This document shows positions 1 through 7,695 of a stretch of DNA of 41,236 nucleotides, piece after piece (the first letter of the stretch is position 1; the number at the start of each line of letters is the position of its first letter). The notes beneath the pieces were generated by a model that was given only the letters and a program-made list of their open reading frames with translations, was not told the DNA's origin and did not search any database. Position numbers and translations under genes: made by a program. Source of the stretch: Hominenteromicrobium gallistercoris. Lineage in GTDB: Bacteria > Bacillota > Clostridia > Oscillospirales > Acutalibacteraceae. The DNA is taken from contig DWXR01000045.1 of assembly GCA_019119145.1 (NCBI GenBank), forward strand, positions 1-41,236, read 5' to 3'.

Positions 1-82
1 CGGGTATTCCGAGATGCTTGCAGATCACTTCTGCCTGTGTGCCTTTGCCGGCGCCGGGAGCGCCTAAAAGAATCAGCTTCAT
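1..82 (-). CDS. adk: Adenylate kinase, N-terminal fragment (runs off the window)
   Basis: Only the first 27 codons are present; the gene continues beyond base 1. The protein starts MKLILLGAPGAGKGTQ, the classic adenylate kinase opening with the P-loop GAPGAGKGT that binds ATP. The enzyme interconverts ATP + AMP and 2 ADP in the cytosol. Two ATGs lie six bases apart. The one at 82 is chosen because AAGGAG sits 8 nt upstream of it, while it is only 2 nt from the ATG at 88, and because family members start MKLILLG. It follows secY, as in the usual spc cluster order secY-adk. Confidence 0.93.
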   Translation of the reverse strand, partial: MKLILLGAPGAGKGTQAEVICKHLGIP

Positions 83-126
83 TTTCATGACTCCTTTCGT
101 CACTTCTGTCTCTCGTCTGTTCTTCC

Positions 127-1434
127 TCAGTCAAGGAAGCCTTTATAATGACGCATCATCATCTGAGACTCGATCTGCTTGACGGTCTCAAGTGCAACGC
201 CGACCATGATGATGACCGAGGTGCCGCCCATGGTGAGGCCGTGCATGCCGGTCAGGTTGCCGTAGATAATCGGCAGAATGGCGACGACTGCGAGGAAGAT
301 TGCGCCGATGAGCGTAACTTTGGAAAGGATTTTGCTGATGAACTCCGCCGTCGGACGGCCAGGACGGATACCCGGGATCGTGCCGTTGTTCGCGCGGAGG
401 TTGTTCGCCATCTCGATGGGGTTGTACTGAATCGTCATGTAGAAGTACGCGAACATGATGATCAGCAGCAGATACAGGACGCTGTAGAGCCAGCCGGAGG
501 TGGAGAAGGCGTTGAAGAAGCCCTCCCAGAAGCCCGACGGGTTCGTGATGAACATCCGGATCGTGCTCGGGATGGAGAGGATCGCCGAAGCGAAGATGAC
601 CGGCATGACGCCGCTCATCGTAACCTTAATCGGAAGGAACGTGCTCTGGCCGCCGTACACCTTTCTGCCGACAACCTTCTTCGCATACTGCACCGGGATG
701 CGGCGCTCGGAGTCGTTCATGAAAACGATGACCCAGATGACCGCGAGGAACAGGATGACGAAGAGCGGCGCGAAGATGAAGTACTGGCTGTAGCTTTCCG
801 GAGACTGCATAGCCGCCGAGAAGTAGCTCCAGACCTGGCCGACCGTAACCGGAAGGCGGGCCACGATGCCTGCGAACAGGATGATCGAGATGCCGTTGCC
901 GACGCCCTTCTGGTTGATCTGCTCGCCCATCCACATGATCAGCGCCGTGCCCGCGGTGAACGCGAGGATGATGATCACGGCGGAGAAGACGGCCGAGAAG
1001 CCTTCGTTGTACAGCGTGACGCCGCTGTTCTTGAGGAAGAAGTAGTACGCCGTGCCCTGGATCAGGCCGAGCGCGACCGTGACGTAGCGCGTGATCGCCG
1101 CGATCTTTCTTCTGCCTTCCTCACCCTCCTTCGCCATGCGCTCGAGCGGCGGGATCGCCACCGTCAGAAGCTGGATGATGATGGAGGAGTTGATGTACGG
1201 CGTGATGCCCATGGCGAACAGCGTTGCGTTTGCGAACGCGCCGCCGGTGAGCATGTTGACATAGCCGAGCGCCGTCTCATTGGCGCTCGCCATGATTTCG
1301 GAAAGCGCCGAAGCGTCCAGGAACGGCACCGGAACGACCGAGCCGAAGCGGAACGCGATGATGATCAAAAGCGTAAAAAGAAGTTTTTTTCTGAGGTCGG
1401 GAATTTTCCAAGCGTTTTTAAGTGTGTTAAACAA
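127..1434 (-). CDS. secY: Preprotein translocase subunit SecY
   Basis: Channel-forming subunit of the Sec translocon in the cytoplasmic membrane. The 435-residue product has the family length and about ten hydrophobic helices. It shows the plug/TM2 region (GITPYINSSIIIQLL, about residues 76-90) and the cytosolic-loop motif RIPVQYAKK near 245, which is characteristic of SecY. The start is TTG (1432-1434), with GAGGTGA about 6 nt upstream; that ribosome binding site lies inside the last codons of rplO, so the two genes are probably translationally coupled. It sits at its standard place between rplO and adk in the spc cluster. Confidence 0.98.
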   Translation of the reverse strand: MFNTLKNAWKIPDLRKKLLFTLLIIIAFRFGSVVPVPFLDASALSEIMASANETALGYVNMLTGGAFANATLFAMGITPYINSSIIIQLLTVAIPPLERMAKEGEEGRRKIAAITRYVTVALGLIQGTAYYFFLKNSGVTLYNEGFSAVFSAVIIILAFTAGTALIMWMGEQINQKGVGNGISIILFAGIVARLPVTVGQVWSYFSAAMQSPESYSQYFIFAPLFVILFLAVIWVIVFMNDSERRIPVQYAKKVVGRKVYGGQSTFLPIKVTMSGVMPVIFASAILSIPSTIRMFITNPSGFWEGFFNAFSTSGWLYSVLYLLLIIMFAYFYMTIQYNPIEMANNLRANNGTIPGIRPGRPTAEFISKILSKVTLIGAIFLAVVAILPIIYGNLTGMHGLTMGGTSVIIMVGVALETVKQIESQMMMRHYKGFLD

Positions 1435-1435
1435 C

Positions 1436-1876
1436 TTAAATCACCTCGGCCTTCCCACCTGCAGCTTCGATCTTTGCCTTGGCTGCTTCGGAGAAAGCGC
1501 TGACCTTAACGGTAATCTTCTTTTCAAGCTTGCCGTTGGAAAGAACCTTCACACCGTCGCAGTTGGACTTCACGATGCCAGCCTCAACGAGCGCTGCTTC
1601 GTCGACAACTGCGCCGTCTTCAAAAGCGTTGAGGGCGTTGAGATTGATCGCAACGATCTCCTTCGCGAAGATATTGTTGAAACCTCTCTTCGGGATTCTT
1701 CTCTGCAGCGGCATCTGGCCGCCTTCGAAGCCGGGACGGAAGCCGTGACCCGCTCTTGCCTTCTGGCCCTTGTGGCCCTTGCCGGCCGTCTTGCCGTTGC
1801 CGGAGCCGTGGCCTCTGCCGATGCGCTTTGCCTCGCGCATTGCGCCCGGCGTCGCTCTGAGTTCGTTAAGCTTCAT
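1436..1876 (-). CDS. rplO: 50S ribosomal protein L15
   Basis: Structural protein of the large subunit, 146 residues. The N-terminal glycine- and arginine-rich tail that threads into 23S rRNA is visible: RIGRGHGSGNGKTAGKGHKG, followed by a GFEGGQMPL stretch, both diagnostic of L15. The ATG at 1876 follows AAGGAGGTG at normal distance. An open frame continues upstream but overlaps rpmD and has no family similarity, so the longer form is rejected. The stop codon is 1 nt before the secY TTG. Confidence 0.97.
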   Translation of the reverse strand: MKLNELRATPGAMREAKRIGRGHGSGNGKTAGKGHKGQKARAGHGFRPGFEGGQMPLQRRIPKRGFNNIFAKEIVAINLNALNAFEDGAVVDEAALVEAGIVKSNCDGVKVLSNGKLEKKITVKVSAFSEAAKAKIEAAGGKAEVI

Positions 1877-1890
1877 GTTCACACACCTCC

Positions 1891-2070
1891 TTAGCCTTTG
1901 CTGACCTCGACCAAATGAATGATCTTCTTGATTTTGCCCTGCGTCTGCGCGTTGTCGGGCTGTGTCGTTGTATCGCCGACCTTGTGCAGGCCGAGCGCCT
2001 CGGCGGTTGCAAGCTGGGGCTTCTTGCAGCCGATGAGGCTCTTCTTCAGCGTAATCTTTACGTCTGCCAT
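1891..2070 (-). CDS. rpmD: 50S ribosomal protein L30
   Basis: Small protein of 59 residues starting MADVKITLKKSLIGCKK and ending in KIIHLVEVSKG. The KITLKKSLIG opening followed by a TAEALGL helix is the L30 signature. AAGGAGG precedes the ATG by 8 nt. It occupies the usual slot between rpsE and rplO, with 14 bp to rplO. L30 binds 23S rRNA near domain II of the large subunit (family knowledge). Confidence 0.95.
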   Translation of the reverse strand: MADVKITLKKSLIGCKKPQLATAEALGLHKVGDTTTQPDNAQTQGKIKKIIHLVEVSKG

Positions 2071-2083
2071 CTTGCAAACCTCC

Positions 2084-2584
2084 TTACAGAATTTCCTTCA
2101 CGGACTTGCCGCGGATCGCCGCGACTTCCTCCGCCGTTCTCAGCTCAGCGAGGCCCGCGAGCGTGGCGCGGACGACGTTGCACGGATTGTTGGAGCGGAG
2201 CGCCTTCGTACGGATGTCCTTGATGCCGACGCTCTCGACGACAGCGCGGACCGGGCCGCCGGCGATAACGCCGGTACCGGGGGCAGCGGGCTTCAGGAGC
2301 ACGCGGCCTGCGCCGAACTCGCCGATGATTTCGTGCGGGATCGTGGTGCCGCGCAGCGCAACCTTCATCAGGTTCTTCTTCGCGTCCTCGATGCCCTTGC
2401 GGATCGCGTCCGGAACTTCGCCGGACTTGCCGATGCCGAAGCCGACAATGCCGTTGCCGTCGCCGACGACGACAAGCGCTGCAAACTTAAAGATACGGCC
2501 GCCCTTAACGGTCTTCGAAACGCGGTTGATTGCAACTACGCGCTCCTTCAGATCGAGTGTGGATGCGTCAATTTTCATAGCCAA
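2084..2584 (-). CDS. rpsE: 30S ribosomal protein S5
   Basis: Small-subunit protein near the mRNA entry site, important for decoding accuracy. The 166 residues carry the S5 N-terminal RNA-binding fold (VVAINRVSKTVKGGRIFKFA, with GDGNGIVGFGIGK just after) and the C-terminal domain with GPVRAVVESVGI. The start is uncertain by two codons. TTG at 2584 lies 9 nt from AAGGAGG and is preferred; the ATG at 2578 is 15 nt away and would remove only the first two residues. Confidence 0.96.
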   Translation of the reverse strand: MAMKIDASTLDLKERVVAINRVSKTVKGGRIFKFAALVVVGDGNGIVGFGIGKSGEVPDAIRKGIEDAKKNLMKVALRGTTIPHEIIGEFGAGRVLLKPAAPGTGVIAGGPVRAVVESVGIKDIRTKALRSNNPCNVVRATLAGLAELRTAEEVAAIRGKSVKEIL

Positions 2585-2601
2585 AACAATATTCCTCCTT
2601 C

Positions 2602-2961
2602 TTAGAAGTTGAGGCCGCCCTCGCGGGCGCCGTCGGCCAGCTCTTTGACGCGGCCGTGGAAGATATAGCCGCCGCGGTCAAAAACCACATTGGTGATACC
2701 CTTATCTGCTGCTCTCTTGGCAATCATCTTGCCAACTTCGCGTGCTGCTTCCTTGTTTCCGCCGTTGCCGGTAAACGCCTTCTCGACGGTGGACGCCGCG
2801 CAAAGCGTGACGCCGTTCACATCATCGATGAGCTGCGCGTAAATATGCATGTTGGAGCGGAAAACATCGAGGCGCGGTCTTTCCGGTGTGCCGCTGATCT
2901 TGCCGCGGACTCTCTTGTGGCGGCGCAGTCTGGCTACGTTCTTATCTGCCTTACTAACCAT
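2602..2961 (-). CDS. rplR: 50S ribosomal protein L18
   Basis: 5S rRNA-binding protein of 119 residues. It shows the basic N-terminus RLRRHKRVRGKISGT, then PERPRLDVFRSNMHIYAQ, and the C-terminal FDRGGYIFHGRVKELADGAR that is near-invariant in L18. The ATG has TAGGAG upstream. It lies between rplF and rpsE as in nearly all bacteria. Confidence 0.97.
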   Translation of the reverse strand: MVSKADKNVARLRRHKRVRGKISGTPERPRLDVFRSNMHIYAQLIDDVNGVTLCAASTVEKAFTGNGGNKEAAREVGKMIAKRAADKGITNVVFDRGGYIFHGRVKELADGAREGGLNF

Positions 2962-2982
2962 TTCTATCTCACTCCTAACCTA

Positions 2983-3525
2983 TTATTTACCCTTACCGGT
3001 CTTGCCTTCCTTGCGGCGGACAACCTCGTCAACATACTTGATGCCCTTGCCCTTGTACGGCTCCGGCGGTCTCTTTTCGCGGACTTCCGCCGCGAACTGG
3101 CCGACCTTCTGCTTGTCGGCGCCGAGGATGATGATCTTGTTCGGGGCCGGAACCTCGATCTTGATATCCTCCGTCTCGGAAACGACGACCTGATGGGAGA
3201 AGCCGAGGTTCATGACAAGGTTCTTGCCCTGCTTCTGCACACGGTAGCCGACGCCGTTGACGTCCAGCTCCTTCTTGAAGCCCTCGGTAACGCCGATGAC
3301 CATGTTGTTGATCAGCGTGCGGGTAAGGCCGTGCAGCGCACGGTTCTGCTTCTCGTCGTTCGGACGTGTAACAACAATCTCAGCGCCCTCCACAGCGATG
3401 TTCATGCTCGGCTGGAACGTCTGGGACAGCGTGCCCTTCGGCCCCTTGACCGTGACGCAGCTGCCGTCGATCTTGACCTCGACACCTGCGGGAATATTTA
3501 TCGGTTTTCTTCCAATTCTGGACAT
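2983..3525 (-). CDS. rplF: 50S ribosomal protein L6
   Basis: 180-residue large-subunit protein with two repeated alpha/beta domains, located near the sarcin-ricin loop. Recognisable by MSRIGRKPINIPAGV at the start and by the C-terminal EPYKGKGIKYVDEVVRRKEG, the rRNA-contacting signature. GGGAGG lies about 9 nt upstream of the ATG. It follows rpsH with 18 bp between them. Confidence 0.98.
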   Translation of the reverse strand: MSRIGRKPINIPAGVEVKIDGSCVTVKGPKGTLSQTFQPSMNIAVEGAEIVVTRPNDEKQNRALHGLTRTLINNMVIGVTEGFKKELDVNGVGYRVQKQGKNLVMNLGFSHQVVVSETEDIKIEVPAPNKIIILGADKQKVGQFAAEVREKRPPEPYKGKGIKYVDEVVRRKEGKTGKGK

Positions 3526-3543
3526 GTTATTGCACCTCCCTGA

Positions 3544-3942
3544 TTACCAAATGAACGCGAGAACTTCGCCGCCGATATTCATCTTTCTCGCCTCGCGGTC
3601 GGTCATAACGCCCTTCGAGGTGGAGATGATCGCGGTGCCAAGGCCCTTCATGACCTTCGGCAGCTCTGCCGCGTTGGAGTAAATGCGGAGACCCGGCTTC
3701 GAGACTCTCTTGAGTCCCTTGATCGCTGCGACGCCGCCTTCAGCATACTTCAGTGTCACGGTGATGACGCCCTGCTTGCCGTCTTCCTTCACCGTAAAGC
3801 CCTTGACATAGCCCTCGTCAACAAGAATCTGGCAAATAGCCTTCTTCATGTTAGAAGCGGGGATGTCAACAGTTTCATGCTTCGCAGACTGCGCATTGCG
3901 GATGCGGGTGAGCAGGTCGGCGATTGTATCAGTAATCTGCAT
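3544..3942 (-). CDS. rpsH: 30S ribosomal protein S8
   Basis: 132-residue 16S rRNA-binding protein needed for assembly of the central domain. It starts MQITDTIADLLTRIRNAQ and ends with STSKGVMTDREARKMNIGGE, the C-terminal S8 signature. In enterobacteria S8 is the autogenous repressor of the spc operon; nothing in this sequence shows whether that also holds here. AGGAGG precedes the ATG. Confidence 0.98.
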   Translation of the reverse strand: MQITDTIADLLTRIRNAQSAKHETVDIPASNMKKAICQILVDEGYVKGFTVKEDGKQGVITVTLKYAEGGVAAIKGLKRVSKPGLRIYSNAAELPKVMKGLGTAIISTSKGVMTDREARKMNIGGEVLAFIW

Positions 3943-3966
3943 GATGTATTAACCTCCTATAGCTTT

Positions 3967-4152
3967 TTACCAGCTTGCTTTCTTGACGCCCGGGATCTGA
4001 CCCTTGTAAGCCAGCTCGCGGAAGCAGATACGGCAGATGCCGAACTTGCGAAGGTAGGCGTGCGGCCTGCCACAGATCTTGCATCTGTTGTATTCGCGCG
4101 TAGAGAACTTCTGCGCTCTCTGCTGCTTGAGTTTCATAGAAGTTTTGGCCAC
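3967..4152 (-). CDS. rpsN: 30S ribosomal protein S14, zinc-binding type
   Basis: Short 61-residue S14 of the zinc-ribbon (C+) type: cysteines 24 and 27 (CKIC) and 40 and 43 (CRIC) form two CxxC pairs. The long zinc-free form has about 89-101 residues. The start is GTG (4150-4152), 7 nt after AGGAGG. Position between rplE and rpsH is canonical. Confidence 0.98.
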   Translation of the reverse strand: MAKTSMKLKQQRAQKFSTREYNRCKICGRPHAYLRKFGICRICFRELAYKGQIPGVKKASW

Positions 4153-4164
4153 AGTATTCCCTCC

Positions 4165-4704
4165 TTACTTCTCGAACGGAGCGCCCATGAGCTTCAGAAG
4201 CTCGCGGCCCTCTTCGTCCGTCTTAGCCGTTGTTACGAAGCAAACGTCCATGCCGCGGACCTTGTCGATCTTGTCGTACTCGATCTCGGGGAAAATGAGC
4301 TGCTCCTTAACGCCCAGGCTGTAGTTGCCTCTGCCGTCGAATGCGTTGGGGTTGATGCCGCGGAAGTCGCGCACGCGCGGGAGCGCAACGTTGAACAGGC
4401 GGTCCATGAACTCCCACATTCTCTCGCCGCGAAGGGTGACCTTCACGCCGATCGGCATGCCCTCGCGCAGCTTGAAGTTCGCAACGGACTTCTTCGCCTT
4501 GCAGACGACGGGCTTCTGACCCGTGATCTTCGCGATGTCGGAGGAGATGGAATCGATCGCCTTCGCGTTGTCCTTCGCCTCGCCGGCGCCGACGTTGATC
4601 ACAATTTTATCGAGCTTCGGGATCTGCATCACGCTCTTGTAGCCGAATTTCTTCATCAGAGCGGGCGCGACCTCAGCCTTGTAAAAATCATTCAGTCTTG
4701 CCAT
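4165..4704 (-). CDS. rplE: 50S ribosomal protein L5
   Basis: 179-residue 5S rRNA-binding protein of the central protuberance. Key stretches are NVGAGEAKDN, ITGQKPVVCKAKKSVANFKL and the basic LREGMPIGVKVTLRG, which match L5 closely. GGGAGG precedes the ATG at good distance. It sits 15 bp after rplX and 12 bp before rpsN. Confidence 0.98.
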   Translation of the reverse strand: MARLNDFYKAEVAPALMKKFGYKSVMQIPKLDKIVINVGAGEAKDNAKAIDSISSDIAKITGQKPVVCKAKKSVANFKLREGMPIGVKVTLRGERMWEFMDRLFNVALPRVRDFRGINPNAFDGRGNYSLGVKEQLIFPEIEYDKIDKVRGMDVCFVTTAKTDEEGRELLKLMGAPFEK

Positions 4705-4719
4705 TTTGTCTTCCTCCCA

Positions 4720-5037
4720 TTAAAGCGACTCGCCGCATTTTTTGCAAATGCGCTCTTTGGTGCCGTCCTCATACAGCTTGTGGGCGACACGGGTGGGCTT
4801 GCCGCAGCGGGGGCAGACAACCTGAACCTTGCACGCGTAGATCGCGGACTCGGCCTTGATGATGCCGCCGGCCTCGCCCATCTTGCGGGGCTTTACATGC
4901 TTCGAAACAATGTTGGCATTTTCGACGATGACCTTGCCCTCCTTCGGGGAAACGGCCATGACCTTGCCCTTCTTGCCGCGGTCCTTACCGCTGAGGATAA
5001 CGACGGTGTCACCGGTTTTCACATGAACTTTACTCAT
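4720..5037 (-). CDS. rplX: 50S ribosomal protein L24
   Basis: 105-residue assembly-initiator protein. A KOW motif (GDTVVILSGKDRGKKGKV) fills the N-terminal half. The C-terminal part carries two CxxC pairs (CPRCGKPTR and CKKCGE), a putative zinc ribbon seen in many clostridial L24 proteins. The ATG at 5037 has GGAGG 9 nt upstream. An upstream extension overlaps rplN and is rejected. Confidence 0.97.
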   Translation of the reverse strand: MSKVHVKTGDTVVILSGKDRGKKGKVMAVSPKEGKVIVENANIVSKHVKPRKMGEAGGIIKAESAIYACKVQVVCPRCGKPTRVAHKLYEDGTKERICKKCGESL

Positions 5038-5053
5038 TGCAGGACACCTCCAA

Positions 5054-5422
5054 TTAAAGAACTTCCGGGGCAAGGGAAAGAATCTTCATGTACTCCTTGT
5101 CGCGCAGCTCACGCGCAACCGGCCCGAAGATACGAGTGCCCCTGGGGTTTTTGTCGTCACGGATGATAACGGCCGCATTCTCGTCGAAACGGATGTAGGT
5201 GCCGTCCTCACGGCGAACGCCGGAAGCGGATCTCACGATAACCGCCTTCACAACATCGCCCTTCTTAACAACTCCGCCGGGTGCTGCTTTTTTAACGGAA
5301 GCAACCACGACGTCGCCGATATTTGCATACCTCCGGCCTGTGCCGCCGAGAACGCGGATGCACATAAGCTCCTTCGCTCCTGTGTTGTCGGCCACTTTGA
5401 GGTAAGTCTGCTGCTGAATCAC
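5054..5422 (-). CDS. rplN: 50S ribosomal protein L14
   Basis: 122-residue protein at the 30S-50S interface. MIQQQTYLKVADNTGAKELM and the later RIFGPVARELRDKEYMKILS are the near-universal start and end of L14. The start codon is GTG (5420-5422), 8 nt after AGGAGG; the MIQ start agrees with the family. Confidence 0.98.
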   Translation of the reverse strand: MIQQQTYLKVADNTGAKELMCIRVLGGTGRRYANIGDVVVASVKKAAPGGVVKKGDVVKAVIVRSASGVRREDGTYIRFDENAAVIIRDDKNPRGTRIFGPVARELRDKEYMKILSLAPEVL

Positions 5423-5450
5423 AGTAAATTCCTCCTTCTGCTAAAGCCGA

Positions 5451-5708
5451 TTATTTGGCTTTCTCGATAATCTCAACCAGGCGCCATCTCTTATCCTTCG
5501 AGAGGGGACGAGTTTCCATGATGCGAACTCTGTCGCCGATGCCGCAGGCGTTCTCTTCGTCGTGCGCCTTGCGCTTCACGGTACGCTTGATGATCTTGTT
5601 GTAAAGCGGATGTCTGTAACTGTCCTCAACAGCAACAACGATTGTCTTGTCCATCTTATTGCTGACGACCTTGCCGACAGTTGTCTTTCTCATGTTTCTT
5701 TCGCTCAC
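5451..5708 (-). CDS. rpsQ: 30S ribosomal protein S17
   Basis: 85-residue 16S rRNA-binding protein with the OB-fold signature GKVVSNKMDKTIVVAVE and GDRVRIMETRPLSKDKRWRL. The start is GTG at 5708 with GGGAGG 8 nt upstream. The internal ATG at 5693 is too far from the ribosome binding site to be the start. Confidence 0.97.
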   Translation of the reverse strand: MSERNMRKTTVGKVVSNKMDKTIVVAVEDSYRHPLYNKIIKRTVKRKAHDEENACGIGDRVRIMETRPLSKDKRWRLVEIIEKAK

Positions 5709-5727
5709 TGCTTAATCCTCCCTTCCC

Positions 5728-5931
5728 TTACGCGTTCTCTTTGCTAAGCTCATTCGCGCGGATAACGGTCTTAACACGTGCGATGTCCTTCTTAACCGCC
5801 GAGATGCGCATCGGGTTTTCAAGCTGGTTAATCGCGAGCTGGAATCTGAGGTTAAAGAGCTCGGCTTTGAGGTCATTCAGTTTTGTGTTCAGCTCGTCAG
5901 CGGTGAGCTGTCTGATTTCAGAAGCTTTCAT
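5728..5931 (-). CDS. rpmC: 50S ribosomal protein L29
   Basis: 67-residue, mostly helical protein near the peptide exit tunnel, where signal recognition particle and trigger factor dock. The pattern MKASEIRQLTADELNTKLND followed by AELFNLRFQLA and ARVKTVIRANEL is typical of L29. AGGAGGG lies about 10 nt upstream, overlapping the end of rplP. Confidence 0.97.
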   Translation of the reverse strand: MKASEIRQLTADELNTKLNDLKAELFNLRFQLAINQLENPMRISAVKKDIARVKTVIRANELSKENA

Positions 5932-5936
5932 TACTC

Positions 5937-6350
5937 TTAGCCCTCCTCTTTAGAAACAAACTTGCACTTGATCGGAAGCTTGTTGCTCGCCAGGCGGAGC
6001 GCCTCGCGCGCGGTCTCTTCCGAAACGCCGCCGAGCTCGAACATGACTCTGCCGGGCTTGACGACGGCCACCCAGTATTCGGGCGAGCCTTTACCGGAAC
6101 CCATTCGGGTTTCAGCGGGCTTCTGCGTGATCGGCTTATCCGGGAAAATCTTGATCCAGACCTTACCGAAACGCTTGCAGTAACGCGTCATGGCGACACG
6201 GGCCGCCTCGATCTGATTGGAGGTGATCCATGCGGGCTCCATGGCCTGCAGGCCGTAATCGCCGTATGTCACCTTATTGCCGCGGTATGCCTTGCCGGTG
6301 AGACGGCCTCTGTGCACTCTGCGGTATTTGACTCTCTTGGGAAGTAACAT
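5937..6350 (-). CDS. rplP: 50S ribosomal protein L16
   Basis: 137-residue protein near the peptidyl-transferase centre and tRNA elbow. It begins MLLPKRVKYRRVHRGRLTGK and includes RYCKRFGKVWIKIFPDKPIT and GSGKGSPEYWVAVVKPGRVM, the L16 signatures. The ATG at 6348-6350 shares one base with the rpsC stop (TAATG), which implies translational coupling. The longer upstream frame overlaps rpsC and is not part of the protein. Confidence 0.98.
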   Translation of the reverse strand: MLLPKRVKYRRVHRGRLTGKAYRGNKVTYGDYGLQAMEPAWITSNQIEAARVAMTRYCKRFGKVWIKIFPDKPITQKPAETRMGSGKGSPEYWVAVVKPGRVMFELGGVSEETAREALRLASNKLPIKCKFVSKEEG

Positions 6351-7024
6351 TACGCACGTCCTCCTTCCTTCTTGCTGTTTCTGCGGCTGCGGTTCTCGTT
6401 GAGGACCTCGCCCTTGTACAGCCAAACCTTGACGCCGATTCTGCCGTACGTCGTAGCGGCTTCCGCGAAGCCGTAGTCGATGTCCGCGCGGATGGTCTGC
6501 AGCGGAATCGTGCCGTCGTGGTACTGCTCGCTTCTCGCGATTTCAGCGCCGTTCAGACGGCCGGACACCATGATCTTGATGCCCTTCGCGCCGAGCTTCA
6601 TCGAGCGGCCGATGCACTGCTTCATCGCTCTTCTGAAAGCGATTCTCTTCTCGAGCTGCTGTGCAACGTTTTCCGCGACGAGCTGCGCGTTGAGGTCCGG
6701 CTGCTTCACTTCAACGATGTTGATGACAACCGGCTTTTTGAGCTGCTTCTCGCACTGGAGGCGGAGCTTCTCGATTTCTGCACCGCCCTTGCCGATGACC
6801 ATGCCCGGCTTGGAGCAGTGGATATGAATGCGGACCTTAGAGGCGTCGCGCTCAATCTCAATCTTCGGAACACCTGCGAGGTAGAGCTGCTTCTTCAGCG
6901 TCTTTCTGAGGTTGTAGTCCTCAACAAGCGTATCGCCGAAGGAAGCCTTCTTTGCGAACCAGCGGGAATCCCAGTCTTTGATGACGCCCACGCGCAAGCC
7001 GTGGGGATTAACTTTCTGACCCAT
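6350..7024 (-). CDS. rpsC: 30S ribosomal protein S3
   Basis: 224-residue protein of the mRNA entry channel. It starts MGQKVNPHGLRVGVIKDWDS, contains a KH domain with GKGGAEIEKL (GxxG loop) near residues 80-90, and the C-terminal GRLNGAEIARSEQYHDGTIP and GRIGVKVWLYKGE. Its stop overlaps the rplP ATG by one base. Confidence 0.98.
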   Translation of the reverse strand: MGQKVNPHGLRVGVIKDWDSRWFAKKASFGDTLVEDYNLRKTLKKQLYLAGVPKIEIERDASKVRIHIHCSKPGMVIGKGGAEIEKLRLQCEKQLKKPVVINIVEVKQPDLNAQLVAENVAQQLEKRIAFRRAMKQCIGRSMKLGAKGIKIMVSGRLNGAEIARSEQYHDGTIPLQTIRADIDYGFAEAATTYGRIGVKVWLYKGEVLNENRSRRNSKKEGGRA

Positions 7025-7042
7025 GAAATGTGACCTCCTCGC

Positions 7043-7378
7043 TTATTCCTTCTCTTTCACAACGAGTGTGACATGAGAGGTTCTCTTCAAAATTCTGTAG
7101 GCTCTGCCCTGCGCTCTCGGGCGGATTCTCTTGAGCATCGGGCCGGGGCAGACGAAGCACTCGGAAACATAGAGGTTGTTCTTGTCCATGTTGAAGTTGT
7201 TCTCTGCGTTGGCCACCGCGCTCTTGAGGAGCTTCTCGAGATCTTCGCACGCCGCCTTCGGGGTGTGCTTGAGGATCGCCATAGCGAGGTCTACGGGCTT
7301 GTTTCTGATGAGGTCCAGAACGATCTCAACCTTGCGGGGAGAAATTCGGGTATACTTCAGAACTGCTTTTGCTTCCAT
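7043..7378 (-). CDS. rplV: 50S ribosomal protein L22
   Basis: 111-residue protein lining the exit tunnel. YTRISPRKVEIVLDLIRNKP at the N-terminus and PRAQGRAYRILKRTSHVTLV at the end are the standard L22 motifs; the extended tunnel loop lies around residues 80-100, the site of macrolide-resistance mutations in other species. It sits between rpsS and rpsC. Confidence 0.98.
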   Translation of the reverse strand: MEAKAVLKYTRISPRKVEIVLDLIRNKPVDLAMAILKHTPKAACEDLEKLLKSAVANAENNFNMDKNNLYVSECFVCPGPMLKRIRPRAQGRAYRILKRTSHVTLVVKEKE

Positions 7379-7397
7379 CTTTATACGCTCCTTTCTC

Positions 7398-7670
7398 TCA
7401 GCGGCTGGTCTTGGAACCGGCGTGACCCTTGAAGGTGCGGGTCGGAGCGAACTCGCCGAGCTTGTGTCCGACCATATCCTCCGTCACATAAACCGGAACG
7501 TGCTTGCGGCCGTCGTGGACGGCGATTGTATGACCGACGAAATCCGGGAAGATCATGGAAGCGCGGCTCCACGTCTTAACGATCTTCTTTTCGCCGTTCT
7601 CATTCATTGCCTGAATCCTTTTAAGCAGTGCGGGCTGACAAAAAGGACCCTTTTTTAAGCTTCTGCTCAT
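7398..7670 (-). CDS. rpsS: 30S ribosomal protein S19
   Basis: 90-residue protein of the 30S head. MSRSLKKGPFCQPALLKRI, then VKTWSRASMIFPDFVGHTIA and HKLGEFAPTRTFKGHAG are near-invariant S19 segments. Start ATG at 7670, with AAGGAG just upstream; it follows rplB by 25 bp. Confidence 0.98.
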   Translation of the reverse strand: MSRSLKKGPFCQPALLKRIQAMNENGEKKIVKTWSRASMIFPDFVGHTIAVHDGRKHVPVYVTEDMVGHKLGEFAPTRTFKGHAGSKTSR

Positions 7671-7695
7671 ATTCTTTTAAGCTCCTTTCCGTGCC